Shown in pieces: positions 26,004 through 38,325 of a stretch of DNA of 64,000 bases. Where the stretch lies: positions 5,642,001-5,706,000 of the forward strand of contig JAETXT010000002.1 in assembly GCA_019188255.1 (NCBI GenBank). The letters are read 5' to 3'. The translations under genes and the position numbers were made by a program. The DNA is from Verticillium longisporum (Eukaryota > Ascomycota > Sordariomycetes > Glomerellales > Plectosphaerellaceae). Every line of letters starts with the position of its first letter. Within the stretch, counting starts at the first letter, position 1. The notes under the pieces are model-generated. The model was given only the letters and a program-made list of their open reading frames with translations. It ran no database searches and was not told where the DNA came from.

Positions 26004-27970
26004 CTACTGCTCTGTCGTCTCGGCCACCTCGTCCCAGAAAGCGCACCTCTTGCCCATGCCGTTGTCCGCAGCATTTTCAACCTTCATCCTCCCCTCGCCT
26101 TCAAAAACAACCCTCGACCCGTTCGCTCCCCACGTGCCCCAAACTGGAGCTCCCTCGGTCCGATGCCTGTTAGGATCGAGCGCGCGGACAAACGAGGCAA
26201 AGTAGGCCATGACGAGCGGCACGACGGGCGCGTTGTAGGCGTAGTACGAAGCGGCAGTGGGGAGCATGCCCGGACCGAGGACGGCGGGAGCGTCAAAGAC
26301 GTGAGGTATCCCGAGGCCGGCGGCTGTGTTGTCTGCATCTGGCACGGCGAATCGATAGCCCCAGGCCGGAGACGATGATGCGCCGTAGGCGGTCAGGAGC
26401 GAGGTGGAAGGGCAGGAGAAGGTTGCTTCGCCGTAGGCCCGGGAAAGAGAAGGAAAGTAGGGGGCATGGTTTGGTAGGGGCGGCTGGCGGGGGTAAAGGG
26501 ATGCGAGTGTGTCCTGATGCGTAGCGTTGAGGTGCGGGTACTGGTCGAGGAGGTAGGATGTCTGGTCGGCGGAGCTTTCGGCTTCGTCAGCGAAGACCGA
26601 GCCCTCTATGTTCGTTCGTTAACAAGATACAAAACAGGACCGAACTTCAAGCAAGCATGACTTACCATCTTTGCAGACGCCAAAGAGGACGGGTACTTGC
26701 ACAAAGTTGCCGGTCTTGAACAGCACAGAGGGGTAGTCGACCAGAAGGTCACCGTCGACGCAAGGGGTCCAGTAGAAGTGTGGTGCATGGATTCTGCCGG
26801 GAAAGGGCGATATGTCGTTGGCACGTTGCAGGGTTCCCATGGATGTACCGCGGAGGCACTTCATCTTATCTTGGGCACTGCGGCAGCCAACTTCATCGAG
26901 GACGCGATCGAACTGGTACTCGAGGTCACTGACGTGAGGCTGCGCCGGGAAGAAGGCCGACTGAGCCATGGCCCCGACGAAGAGGTTGTCGTTGCGGCCG
27001 CCGTATGCTGCTAGGTGCATGGCGACGGAACCGGCGCCGGCCCGCCATGGATAATGACGTGGTTGGGGTCACCGCCGAACTGTTCATTGTCAGAGGTTTT
27101 AAGACAGCAACATCGACCAAGGGGGGCACCTTACTTTGGATATGTGAGTTTGCACCCATTGCAATAAGCGGCGTTGGTCGAGAAGGCCAACGTTGAGATT
27201 GCCGTCTGCTTCAACATCACCGCCAGCGAGGAAGCCGAAGAGGCCAACCCTGTAGTTGAAGTTGATGAAGAGGAACTTGCCGCCTGACTTTTCGACGGCA
27301 TCCGTACCGTTCCAGTTCCAACTGGCCAGAGTCGAGTAGCCTGCAAACGTCAAAACCTTTTACAACCCGAGGTTCGTGACCGGGGCCCCGAAGCGTGCTT
27401 ACCTCCACCTTGTATGAAGACCCATACCGGCAGCTTCGCGGACAAATTTCCCACATTCGGCGCCCATATGTTGGCAAACAAGCAGTCCTCGTCATGGCCA
27501 TCGGCCGGATAAGCTAAGCCAATGGGATAGCAGATGGCACCGTACTGGAAAGGCGTGTGAGAACGAGGTCGATCAATAGGAGACGTGCACGTGGTTCATA
27601 CCGCCTTGGCCTGCTGGCGCCCCTGATTAGGGAGTGGCTCTTCGGGTGCACGCCATCTACGGTCGCCGGTGGGCGGCAGAGCGTATCGGACGCCGAGATA
27701 CTGTCGAGTGCCTCCCGGCAGCGTGTTACCGACGTACTGAGCGTAGCCGAGGTCGACGGTCGTCTCGGGAAGGCCAGAAGGGTTCTGTGTGCCGTCATTT
27801 CAGGATTCAGGACGTCCGTTTGCGCATGGCATCGTGGATGAACTCACATCGTTGTTGGTTGTGGAAGGTCTGCCGAACCTGAGACCCAGTATAACTGAAA
27901 TCGTGATAAACAGGACACCGGGGAGGAAGAAGTAGTTACATTTGCGCAGATGGGCTTTGGTGACCTTCAT
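26004..27970 (-). pseudogene. type-B carboxylesterase/lipase missing its catalytic serine elbow
   Basis: Alpha/beta-hydrolase of the cholinesterase/carboxylesterase family. Six exons: 27848-27970, 27602-27784, 27403-27544, 27135-27340, 26666-27079 and 26004-26605, all with GT-AG introns. N-terminal hydrophobic segment YFFLPGVLFITISVILGL looks like a signal anchor. Family blocks: YLGVRYALPP, DEDCLFANIWAP, PVWVFIQGGG (oxyanion hole), NFNYRVGLFGFL, NLNVGLLDQRRLLQWVQ and FGGDPNHVIIHG, then the acid in CKDEGSVFAD and His in GIPHVFDAP. At 27036-27044, where relatives have HGxSAGAGS, four bases are absent. This removes the nucleophile serine codon and shifts the frame; exon 5 is 414 nt where 418 would keep phase. 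Otherwise intact (would be about 557 residues), so a recent lesion or an assembly error. Confidence 0.82.
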
Positions 27971-29423
27971 GGTGGATTGAGGGTAGCTTGGAACATGGCG
28001 AAGGTGAGTTAGAGTAAGGTAGGTGGAGTTGAAGTTCGGCTGATGGCAAGACGAAGGGTGCGTTTGCAACTCTAGAAAGATTTTGCGGGTATGAGATATG
28101 ACAGCAGCACATGCAGAAGCAGCGAAAGACTGGCCAAAGGTGGTGAGTTCCCGTCAGTGCACTGGTGATCGTCATGAACGATGGGGCCAGGATGGACTGA
28201 AACGCTCAACGTCGAAACACCCCTGTTCCTCGTGGACGGCGCTTTAATTGTATCACGAGCAAAGCGAGCGGCTTTCTTGGGGTTGTCCTGTCTGGCTTAG
28301 CACAGAATAACACCACCTTTGATGATGATGATTCGTTTCGAATGAGATACCTCGGACGGAGTTCATCATTCTGGATCTATCAAGGCCGTCTTCTTGAAGG
28401 CACGGATGACTGATCACGTGGCGGTCCGTGGATGCGTTGGAGGTTTGTGACGGACGGCAAATCATGAGGCCCAGCCGAGACATGGAGCCTTGGTGCTGAT
28501 TGCGACCAAAAATAGAAGCAGAGAGTGTGGTGCTGGCGGAATGTTTCTGTTTGGCGGGCGGGCGGCTGAAGGTGTTCGGCCAGCGAATGAAATGTCAACT
28601 GTGCCCCGAGATTGCTTTGTCTTTTGAACATTTTTGGTCGGATTCGCTTCTTCTCCCGGAGACTCAAAAGAAAAAGGCAGAGCAGGCAAAGCTAAGGAAA
28701 ACCACCATCAATGGAGCTGCAGGGTGTGCAATGAATGAGAGACCATGGGCGACGAAAGAGTTGTGGATGCTAGGTACAATGGAGGGGCGAAGTCATGGCA
28801 CTGGCGTCGTAAGGCTGGGGGAGACGCGAATCGCTTTGCTAGCAAGTGCCAGCCGCCCGTCACTACCTCGAACAGGTCTCTTAGGTGGCCATTGGGGGGG
28901 CCATTAGGGGGGAAAGTGCAGTGAACCGCTTAGGGAAGGACCCTGATTCGTGGGTTGGTGCTTCCAGAGACTCTCGGTATACCTCGGCGCCACGCCCAAC
29001 ATGCACCTGACGACAGGTATTGATAGCGTATCCTCTCCCCCCCTCCCCCTTACCCCCCCTGCCCCTACCCGGTTGCCCTTGCACCGCCTCAGCTGCTTGC
29101 GCTGCCTTTCGCCGCTCTTTCTCTTGCTTGCTCTTGATGTTCATCTCCAGATCACCTGCCAGAGCATCGCACCTTGAAAGCCAGACTCCACGATCCAGTA
29201 TCTCAGCAACCACGTTCCCAGGAAGCTCGATTGCAGCTCTCGACGACTTTTGCCATATTTGCAGGTCTCGCTCGACACCAACATCGCACCATCGTCGCCT
29301 CTAGCTCAGCATCGCACCATACCCCATCCACAATGTCTGCGTGACAGCTTTCTCGACTGCCTGCTGCGACGGACGGCGAACCCAACAAACCCTGGGTCAA
29401 CCTCGATATCGAGATTTATCGAC
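27971..29423. other. intergenic region between divergent genes
   Basis: Promoter region of the esterase (left) and of the F-box gene (right). The segment 29035-29110 is strongly pyrimidine-rich (C/T runs), typical of fungal leaders. No coding sequence supported. Confidence 0.5.
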
Positions 29424-32400
29424 ATGGCTTCGCCTGCGGAAGACACGCCTGCGCTGAGGTCGTCAGTCGACAAACCCCAGCCCGTCGAACCCCCCGCCGT
29501 CGATCGTCTCCCTGACGAGATCATCCAACAGTGCGCAACTCGCTTCCTTGTCTCTGTCTTTCCGTCTCTCCATCTTTTTTGGTCTTGCTGGAACACATGC
29601 AGAAACACATCTGACAAGAAACAACTGCAGGATCTTGCAAGACGCCGATGCCGACTCCTTCGCCTCTCTTGTCCTTCTTAACACGAACTGGCGCCGTGTC
29701 TCTCAGCAAGCCGAACTCTACGCCTACCACCTTTCCAAATGTCCTTCCTACGCCGCCAGTCACAGCGCCTCCCCCGAGATTGAAGCCTCCGACAATAATC
29801 TCCCGCGCTTGCGGGCTCTCTTCGCTAGAGAGGTCAAGCGCAACCTATTCGAGGCTTACCTGCGCCCTGCCGAAACCACCATCAAGCTCATCTCCAACTC
29901 CATCTCCTCCTCGTCATGTCCCGGCGGCGAAGGCTTGCAATTCAACCCCTCTCCTCGCGGCCACCATATACTCGCCTACAACTCGTCTCGCATCTATATT
30001 CTCGATGTGCGGCCCGCCGACGTCCATGTCCGGAGAGAGCTCAAGATTCTTCGCCGCCCCGCCTCCGCCTGTATCAGGGATGACGGCTCGCTTCTTGCCG
30101 TCCTGTCGAGTGAGATGCAGGTTGATATTTACGACCTCACACAGTCTCCCCCACGCCGCACCCAGTCCATTATACTCGACAATGCCCCTCGCACCATCGC
30201 CATGTCGCCTTGCGGCTCCGTCCTGGCTGCTGCCTACGAGGGTGGCATCGAGGTGACCTCTCTGGCGCCCGGCGCAATGCCCACCGAGAGACGCGCAGTC
30301 AAGTGCGACGCCGTTGATAGTCTCGCCTTCTCCTTCGATGGCACGCAACTGCTGGGAACAACTGTTCACACGGGCTTGCCGAACACCGTCGTACTGACAG
30401 CCCCCTATTATGACCCTGGAAGCATGATGGACGACAACATGAGCGCCCTCTGGACCACGTCCATCCTGTTTCCAAACACAAGTCGTGACTGCAGTCACGC
30501 CGTACTGTTGCAAGATACGAGCCGCGAGGAGGCCGCCTGGAGCTTCGCCTACGACCGCAGCTTTGAGACGTTCCGCGCTGTGCGCATCGACGACCTGCGG
30601 AACGGAACCTCCTACTTCACGGGGCCGATTCCTAGCCCAAGCGAGAGTGAGCAAGCCAAGCTTGTGCCCTGTACGCTGCCGGCAGCGACATACCATGGCG
30701 ACCTCGTGTCGGCTGGCTTCAAGGGCAAAGACATCTGGCTGTACGGCATCCCCGAGGACCTCGACGCCGTGCCGGACTGCGGCCCCGCCGTCACTGACAG
30801 CAGCCTCTCGACGCCGAACGCTTCCGGCAGGCGGAACAGCAACCCGCCCTCCCGCACGCCCTCGTCACGAACGGCACAGGACAACACCACAAGGCCGCAG
30901 TGGCAACTGCTGTGCGACAGGCTTCGCAACACCTTTGTCTGGGGCGCGAAGATTGCCGAGCTTGAAGGTGTAAGCACAGTCAAGTGGGTTGCTGGCTTTG
31001 GCGAATCCTCCTCCAGAGAACGCCTCGTCGTTGCTGCCCGTGGTCTCCAGCCTGGCAAATCCATAACGGAAGAGGATGACATTGACTTTGTTGACGGTGG
31101 CCGAATCACGCTGCTCGACTTTGATTACGGTACCGCCGACGGTGCGAAGAAGGAGGTTATTATCGAGGTTGGCACCATTGAGCCAGAAGTGTTGGAGGAG
31201 GAGCGCCGCGACATCGACGCTGAGGTTGCCATTGTTCGACGCAGGACTGTCGCACAGAGACGAGGAGGGGATCGCCTTATGCGTGCTGCTACCACCGCTG
31301 GGGCCGAGGGGCCACCCCTGGTGCCTGACATGCCACCGCAAGAGGATGGTGATAGCAACAACAACAACAACAACAACAACGAGAATGATGACGACGACCC
31401 TCTGCTTCCGAGGCGCATAGGTGCGCCGCCACGGCCCGCGCAACAAACTTCCGCAACGCCTACAGCACCGGCAGACAATGAGCACAGGACTATGATGGAG
31501 GCGCAGGAAGCCGTCGACGCTCCGTACTCACACGACAACCCACGCTCTACGACAACGTTGCGCCGTGCCGCCACGGCAGCAGCGGTCAACCGGCGACGAC
31601 AGCCGCAGGAACCAGTCGCTGGTTCGGTCCCCTACAGACGTGCCGATGGTCGCAGGGAGCACCCTCACGAGAGCGATGCTGACAATTGGGTGCCGCCACC
31701 ACCCCCTTACCAAAAAGACGACCCTGTCGACCTTCCCGCCTTCCTGCGACAACCCGCTGTGACGCCGGCGAGCCAGCAGCGGCAACGCGATCTTCATCCG
31801 CCGCGTATCCAGACGGCGGCGCCCACCGTGGGCTCGGCTTGGCCGCTGCCGAACCCGCAGCAGATGGTCAATCAGCCGCCAATCCACACGCGTGGGTATC
31901 AGGAACCGCCGCACAGCGCGCATCCAGTGATGCATCGCAGGACGAACAGCGACTCCACAACCATGAGCCGGCCGCGCGCCAGCAGCCAGCCTCGACCCAC
32001 GACGAGTCCGTCGGTGCACGATGGCGACGACGAGAACATCTACGATGTCTCACCACCTGATTCGCCGCGTCTCGCAGCGCGTAGGAGGAGTGGCGCTCAG
32101 CAGGACGTCGCTCAGCCGGCGCGCGACGCATACGATGCCCCCCGCCAAACGAGCTTGAGTAGTCAACAGCATGCCCACGCTCGCCGGCCTTCGACCGCGA
32201 ATTCACCAGCCGCTCCTCTCCGGAACTTGTCATATCCCTCAGACAGCCAAGGGCCTCCTGTTCTGGACCTCCAAATACCCGTGGTGAACCTTGCGGCAGG
32301 TCTGGGGCCGCAGAGCAGCCATCCCGCTACTTCTGCCGAGCCGTTGCCGAGGCGGCTGTCCAATGCGCAGACCTGGCCCAGAGCTCCTGAGCCTAGCGCC

Positions 32401-33060
32401 GTACAAATGACTACGGCCGGGTATCCTCTTACGGCCCCTGCCGGTCCGGCATCGCCTCGGCGCGTGCCGGTCGGCAGTCGCGGGCGTCCGACGTCGCGGG
32501 ACTCAGCATCGAGGCCATTCCCACCGATCCGGACGACAGCGCACACGCAAAGCCTGACTGTCGAGGACCAGCCGCTAATCATCAGCACGCCTGGCGGCGT
32601 GACGGGCGCATTTGACGCACCCAACCGGCGCACCTCGGGTCGCGGCAGAGGCGAGACGCCGATCTTGGCGCCGATACCGCGACACGTGCGGCCGGCGATA
32701 GAGCGGCTCGATCCATCTTATGTGCCGCCAGCGAATGGTGGTGGTAGCATCACAGACCCGAGGTCGTCGTCGTCGCGGTTTATGCCCTCCTGGCTGTCGG
32801 CGCCATCGACGGTATCGAACGGACGGCAGTCGCACGGGTCGATTTCGCGCAAGCCGAGTCGCGCCGAGCGCAGCGCCGCGAAGAACATGCAGGACGCCAA
32901 GAGACGTGGGTGGGGCGGGTCGAAGAAGAAGAAGAAGAGGAAGAAGCAGCCCGACTTTGACGTTGCGAGCTCGGCGGCGTGGACGGACGTGTCGGCTGCC
33001 AGCCAAGGGAACATGGCAGGTCGGGGTGACAAGGCGGACAAGAAGTGTGTCCTCATGTGA
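29424..33060 (+). CDS. F-box protein with WD40-like region and C-terminal CaaX box
   Basis: Exons 29424-29530 and 29631-33060 (donor GTGCGC, CTGAC branch) give 1178 residues. F-box at residues ~28-75 (RLPDEIIQQIL..SFASLVLLNTNWRRVS), the module that binds Skp1 in SCF ubiquitin ligases. Residues ~130-480 contain beta-propeller-like strands (RIYILDVRPAD, DGSLLAVLSSEMQVDIYDL, GSVLAAAYEGGIEV, FKGKDIWLYGIPED), likely substrate binding. The rest is disordered, Pro/Arg/Gln-rich, with an Asn run near 611-619 encoded by AAC repeats. A polybasic KKKKKRKKQ near the end precedes the last four residues CVLM, a textbook prenylation box, predicting membrane attachment. Substrates unknown. Intact. Confidence 0.8.
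31357..31380. repeat. (AAC)8 microsatellite in coding sequence
   Basis: Eight AAC triplets in frame in the F-box gene, encoding an asparagine run; likely length-variable between isolates. Confidence 0.9.
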
Positions 33061-33641
33061 AGTGAGGCGGTGCGTTCAGGCGAGGGTCTTGTTGTGTGGG
33101 CAATTCAATGTTGGTAGTTATCTTTGGTACACGGAAAGCGTCGTGTGGGAGTATGACATTGGAGGGTTTTTAGCGATGGTGCATATCTTGCCGGCGACAT
33201 GTCTTGGGCATGGTTTAATATACATTATGATATGTATTGATGATTGTGTGGGGCGTTTCTCTGCTCGATCGAGCAGCCTTGGGTACGATTTGTATGCCTT
33301 TCTGGAGCATATCTCGAAACAGATAGGAGCTCACGGATCTAGCAACCAGGGCTACTGATCCCTGAGTTGCCCGCCCCTTTTCCCATGACGAGACACGAGT
33401 CTCCCGCGAGGACACGTGACCCACCACTCCTGATTCGCCACTCACCGAACCACCGAGGGATCAAACAGGCGATGACGTGCAATTGTGCTCAAAGACGAAC
33501 AATGACAAATCCACAGCGCCGATTGCCAAAAAAAAAGTGGACTGAGCTTCGTTGACATAGGATTTCAGCAGGGAGAGAGCCCGGCTCGACAACCTTTTTC
33601 CTCGTTCGCATCCCATCGCATCCATCGCAAGAAAAGACAAC
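33061..33641. other. intergenic region
   Basis: 3' flank of the F-box gene and promoter of COX17. Contains a run of nine A near 33529. No gene seen. Confidence 0.5.
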
Positions 33642-34015
33642 ATGGCCTCCCCCGCTGCCGCAATCTGTGAGTACTCGTCCTGCCCCGCATACTGTGTCCG
33701 AAAGCCAATGGCTGACAACAAAACCAGCATCCCCATCTCTCGCGACGCCGGCGCCGGCAGCCGAGAAGCCCAAGGTGCGCACCCATCCCTCTCCGACGCT
33801 CCGGATGACCCGATGCCATATGGACAGAGGGCTCCCGCCAGCAGACCCCCCAAAAACTAAGCTAACAGGTTCAGCCCTGCTGCGTGTGCAAGGAGGAAAA
33901 GTCCAAGCGCGACGAGTGCATGCTCTTCTCGAACGCGGCGGACCCGGCCAAGGCGTGCGCGCCGACGATTGACGCGTACAAGCTGTGCATGAAGGGGTTC
34001 GGCTTCGAGGTCTGA
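33642..34015 (+). CDS. COX17: cytochrome c oxidase copper chaperone COX17
   Basis: Intermembrane-space copper chaperone that loads SCO1 and COX11 for cytochrome oxidase assembly. Exons 33642-33666, 33728-33774 and 33869-34015, introns GTGAGT and GTGCGC, 72 residues. Ala/Pro-rich N-terminus, then the copper motif PCCVCKEEK, the twin CX9C-type helices (DECMLFS.., KACAPTIDAYKLCMKGFGF) and the usual C-terminal GFGFEV. All six conserved cysteines plus the extra one of the CCxC motif are present. Intact; length normal. Confidence 0.93.
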
Positions 34016-34337
34016 GGCGCGGGCCACAGGCTGGAGGGGAGACGGACGGCGTGGGATGCGCTGGTGTACAACACGGGCGGACGTGGGACGATTAGTGTGA
34101 CTGTATCAGTGGTGGCATAGACGGCGTTGGAATCGCGACTCCTTTTCTTCATGTTTATCTTGCTATGATTGACTCGACTCTACGCCGCGACGTGCCGTCG
34201 GATGACAGGGACATTGCGGGAGGCTCTCGCAACTCAACGCCACGACTCGACAAAAGATCAACGGACTCGTTACCGAATAACTCGTACAGAAACCACTTCG
34301 AAACCCCCAAAAGGAAGGAGACGGAAATCCGGCCCGC

Positions 34338-34975
34338 CTACTCACGCTTGACAAGACCGCCGGCCTCGAGCAGCGCGGCCTCGGCTTCCTCGATGCGTCC
34401 CTGGACCACCACGCGCAGCAGCGTCTCGAGGCGCTCGAAGCGCGCCTGCGCGCCGTCGACGTGCGCCTGGATGCGCTCCTCGGCTTCGAGCCGGTCCTGC
34501 GCCGCCTCGGCGAGGACGTGGATCGAGTGCCTGTCCGTGTTGGCCCTACTGGCGTCAGCTGGCTGCGCACACGAGGGAAGGAGCGCCTGACGGGCAACCA
34601 TTCAGAGCACAGCACAGAAACACGCAAGGGGCAAGGGGCAAGGGGCAAGGGGGGCGTACTGGATGCTCATCTGCTTCTCGAGGGCCTTGAGGAGGGTATC
34701 CGAGAGCTCGCGCTGCTCGGCTTCGTAGTCGGCTAAGAGGCGGTCACGGGCGGCTGTGAACTTGGCGTTGATCTGGCGCGGGTCAGTGGGGTGATGAGCA
34801 GGTTGGGGAGACGGCGCTGCTTGACCTCCTCGAGACGCTTTTTGCCGCTTTCCATGTCCATGTTGTAGGGCTCGGTGAAGTCGTCCTTCGTCTGGACGGT
34901 GTGCTTGGCGGGCTTCCGGGTGCGTCTGCGCTTCGGATCGGGGGGACTGAGGTTGCCGGAGTCGGTGGCAGACAT
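34338..34975 (-). CDS. small coiled-coil protein of unknown function
   Basis: Exons 34826-34975, 34660-34772 and 34338-34545 give 156 residues. Intron 1 has an unusual GTCAAG donor with a CTGAC branch; intron 2 is GTACGC..GTAG with a CTGAC branch and carries a CAAGGGG repeat. The N-terminus is basic and nuclear-signal-like (PKRRRTRKPAKH). From residue ~45 the protein is nearly all helix with heptads (GKKRLEEINAKFTAARDRLL, EQRELSDTLLKALEKQM, AEAAQDRLEAEERIQ, FERLETLLRVVVQGRIEEAEAALLEAG). I do not recognise a named family; a kinetochore or chromatin adaptor would be a guess. Convergent with COX17. Confidence 0.6.
34625..34652. repeat. (CAAGGGG)n 7-bp repeat in intron
   Basis: About three and a half copies of CAAGGGG inside intron 2 of the coiled-coil gene, immediately after its 5' splice site on the minus strand. 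Confidence 0.7.
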
Positions 34976-35661
34976 TGTGATGGGTTGAATCTGGGTTATC
35001 TGTGTTGGTCTGCTCCTTTGATATGTGGTATTTGGAGGTTCTTCGGGAGAAGCGGAAGTGGAAGATGGCTAGTCATGATACCGGAGGCAAGAGGCAGGAG
35101 AGAGAAGGGCAATCGAGAGTCTCGATTGAAGGGCAAAGGTATTTCAACTAGACCGAGGCTCAGCATGGGAAGGAACCATTCTCAGGTGCCTGACGCCTGT
35201 AACACGATGGGGATCTAAGGAAAGATGCGAGCATTATCATCCACGACCGCCGTTTTGTCAGGATCTCTCGGAACATGCAGATCAGCAGCATAAGACATCA
35301 AGCAAATCGAACGAAAAGTCATTGCAGATACGGCTTGGTGCTGCCAATCATGGAGTATTGCCATGTTGACGAGCCCCTGGGAAGCTGGGGAGCTGGGAAG
35401 CTGGGTAGTCTCGGTGAACCCCAGGTCAGAGGTCGGTGAACTAAAGACCGGTGAGCAGCATACCGGCCATTCCTCGGCTGCACGAGGCCGACCCACAGAC
35501 CACTTTGGACCCCACCAAAATTTTCACGATAACGGCCTCTCGATTTTCTTATCACATCCAGCATCGTATCTCAGCATCTTGCCTTTCGTCCTCGAGCGAG
35601 CGCTGTCTTTCGTCGTCCTCCTTAGACCACTCATCTCAGGCAATCGCCGCCAATCGCCACC
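34976..35661. promoter_or_regulatory. divergent promoter region coiled-coil gene / PXR1
   Basis: 686 bases between two divergent ATGs. It contains short GGGAGCTGGGAAGCTGGG repeats near 35380. No TATA box stands out; the promoter role is inferred from orientation. Confidence 0.45.
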
Positions 35662-36869
35662 ATGGGTCTCGCGGAGGTCAAATTGTGCGTTCTTCACGTC
35701 CACCCCGCCACCAGTCTTCCCCTCCCTCTGCAACCCAGCTAACAGGCCAGCCGCCGAAAAATCGACAAGGACCCCAACAACACATCATGGGCCAAAGACA
35801 CATCGACCTTTGGCCAGAAGATCCTGCGCTCCCAGGGCTGGGAGCCCGGCCAATACCTAGGCGCCAAGGACGCCGCGCAGGCCGAGCACTACACGGCCGC
35901 CAACGCCTCGTTCGTCCGCGTCTCGCTCAAGGACGACATGCTCGGCCTCGGCTTCAAGCAGGCGCGCGAGGAGCGGTCGACGGGCATGGACGCCTTTCAG
36001 GCCATGCTGTCGCGCCTCAACGGCAAGTCGGACGTCGAGATCCAGAAGGAGCAGCAGGCCAAGCTGGCTGTCGCGTCGTCGCTGTACTGCGACAGCAAGT
36101 TTGGCCCCATGCGCTTCGTGCGGGGCGGCTGGCTCGTTGGCGACCAGGAGAAGCCGTCGATGGATGATACGAAGAAGGAGGAGGAAGAGGACGAAGACAA
36201 GGACGTCAAAGTGGAGGATGTGCCCGAAGTGAGCCTCAAGGATGTGTCGAAGAAGCGCAAGGCCGACGAGGTGTCATCGTCTGATGCGGACTCGTCGAGC
36301 GAGGACGAGAAGGCCAAGAAGAAGCGCCGTAAGGAGGAGCGCAAGGCGGCCAAGAGGGAAAAGTCCAAGTCGGCCAAATCGACGCCCAATGATACCCAGG
36401 ACGACACCGAGGAAGGCTCGTCGAAGAAGAAGTCGAAGAAGGACAAGACCAAGACCGAGACGGACAGCTCAGCGGCAGAGGACAAGGAAGCCAGGAGGAA
36501 GCGCAAGCAGGAGAAGAAGGAAAAGAAAGAGAAGAAGGCGGCGGCCGCGGCAGTGGACAACTCGGACTCAGATGCCGACAAGGCGGCCAAGAAGGAGAAG
36601 AAGAGGCGCAAGAAGGAGCTCAAGAAGGCCGAGGAAGCCAAGGCGAGCGCATCAAGGTCTGCTTCGGGCACAGCGACGCCGGCTTCGGGAACGTCGACGC
36701 CGGTGCTCAGGGGGCATCACGCCGTGCGATCGCGGTGGATCGCGTCGAAGAGGATGGCGACGATGGACGACACGGCGCTGAACCAGGTAAGAGCCACTTC
36801 ATCCGGGCGTGCTGCTACTGTATGCTGACATTCTTTTTGCAGATTTTTGGGATCAAGGCATCATCATGA
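35662..36869 (+). CDS. G-patch protein PXR1/GNO1 (PINX1 homologue)
   Basis: Nucleolar G-patch cofactor of the DEAH helicase Prp43, needed for rRNA and snoRNA 3' processing and a telomerase inhibitor in yeast and man. Exons 35662-35684, 35751-36786 and 36843-36869 give 361 residues; introns GTGCGT and GTAAGA. N-terminus MGLAEVKF-RRKIDKDPNNT then the G-patch WAKDTSTFGQKILRSQGW..GQYLGAKD and MLGLGFKQ. The C-terminal half alternates Lys/Glu/Asp blocks (KKKRRKEERKAAKREK, KKEKKRRKKELKKAEE), the usual KKE/D-type nucleolar tail. Ends with RSRWIASKRMATMDDTALNQIFGIK, conserved in the family. Intact. Confidence 0.9.
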
Positions 36870-38325
36870 GCACGATAGACAATTGCAGGGTTTACTTTGG
36901 TTGATCCATGTCCTCAAGGTTCATGAAACCGTTCGAGATGTGACTTTTACTCATTGTGCTGCGGCATCCCAAATAAACAATAGGCTTTTTCTTCGACAAC
37001 GTATCTCCGACAACTTTAGGACCGCAATTGCCGGATACATAAAGAAACCACCCAGTCCTCAAGTAATTGAGACGCATCATTCATCCCACCAAAAACTCGG
37101 ACAGCCTCGTCGATCTTTTCTATCCGGCTCTTCAACCATCGACCGTGTTCACCCAAGATGGGTTTCGGCCATCACAGTCTCTTCAGCCAGAAGAAACTTT
37201 CCGAGAAGCAACGCGGTAAATTACCAGAATCTGACCCGCCAACAGACACTACTCAGACGCACCGCCCAAGAAAGGACAATCGTTCGAACGCGGAAAATGT
37301 TGGCGATGGGGATGATGAACCAGCGTTCAGGGGATTCTTCACGAGGCGTCGAGATCGTAACTCATCACAGGGCGGCGACTCCCGCGATGGCTTGGTGGCG
37401 TCTAGGAACAGCGAACCTCCGAGGTCCCTCTTCGCGCCGCCGCCTTCGACTGCAAATCGGGAGACGTCCCCTCAGATGAACCCATGGAGCATCAGCGAAG
37501 AGGCTGGAGCCCCTGGCCGGCGGATGGGCCTTGGTCAATATGAAGGCCCTTGACAGCGGCAGGTCACATCTGAGGCGTCTTCTGAGCCTCAATCTTGCAA
37601 CTGCATGGTTGGTAACTCGGCGCTGACCCGGTTCGGGATGTGTGACGCGCCTGGACACGGTGGAGGGGTTGATCTGGACGGAGAAGAGGGTAGTGACGGA
37701 CGAGAATCGAGTGTCAGACAGGCTGCTCTGGCTCGGAGGCAGGAAAAGCTCAGCCAAGCAAGGGGTTTGACATGCGAAAGAACGAGAACCATGTAGTTCC
37801 CAGTGAGCAGGAGAAGTAAGTGGCAGTTCACGACATGAAGGGTCGAACTAGTGATGGATAGATCCAGAACTTATCCCTACGTTTGATTGAATGAATACCC
37901 AGTCAGAAGTACAATGAAACAGGGACTCGATGTAATTCTTCCTTGCCTCTCTACCGCGTCTCACACGCTCATCTAGCATCTCACCTGCACGGCGTTACAT
38001 AACTTAGACTCGCCACGCCAACGAGTCAGACGACATCTTCCCAGGCGCGATAAGCCTAGTGCATGCATATGGAGTAACTCTCGCGGCTTTGGTGGAACCG
38101 TGGAACCCGCCAAGCGGACATCGGCAAAACCTCAGAGACGCTGGGTGGTGGAAAGTGACGATGCGCCGATCAGTTGACAGAGACTGCGTCTGACTTTTTG
38201 TGCTGTTTCTGTTCTTTAAGAAGTTCTGAGCCACCAAACACTTTCATTTTTGCAAAACACTTTCATTTTTGCCAAATACTCTCACAGACCATCACAAGGC
38301 GAAACGTCCGCAACAAGCCAACACT
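36870..38325. other. region between PXR1 and sugar transporter
   Basis: About 1.45 kb. Besides the doubtful 131-residue frame at 37158 nothing coding is supported. The last 300 bases are the promoter and leader of the transporter. Confidence 0.45.
37158..37553 (+). CDS. hypothetical protein, 131 residues
   Basis: ATG-initiated frame with a polar, disordered composition (DDEPAFRGFFTRRRDRNSSQGGDSRDG, PRSLFAPPPSTANRE) ending MGLGQYEGP. No family recognised, no signal peptide or membrane segment. Composition looks more protein-like than neighbouring frames, but this is weak evidence. Could be spurious. Confidence 0.3.
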   Translation: MGFGHHSLFSQKKLSEKQRGKLPESDPPTDTTQTHRPRKDNRSNAENVGDGDDEPAFRGFFTRRRDRNSSQGGDSRDGLVASRNSEPPRSLFAPPPSTANRETSPQMNPWSISEEAGAPGRRMGLGQYEGP

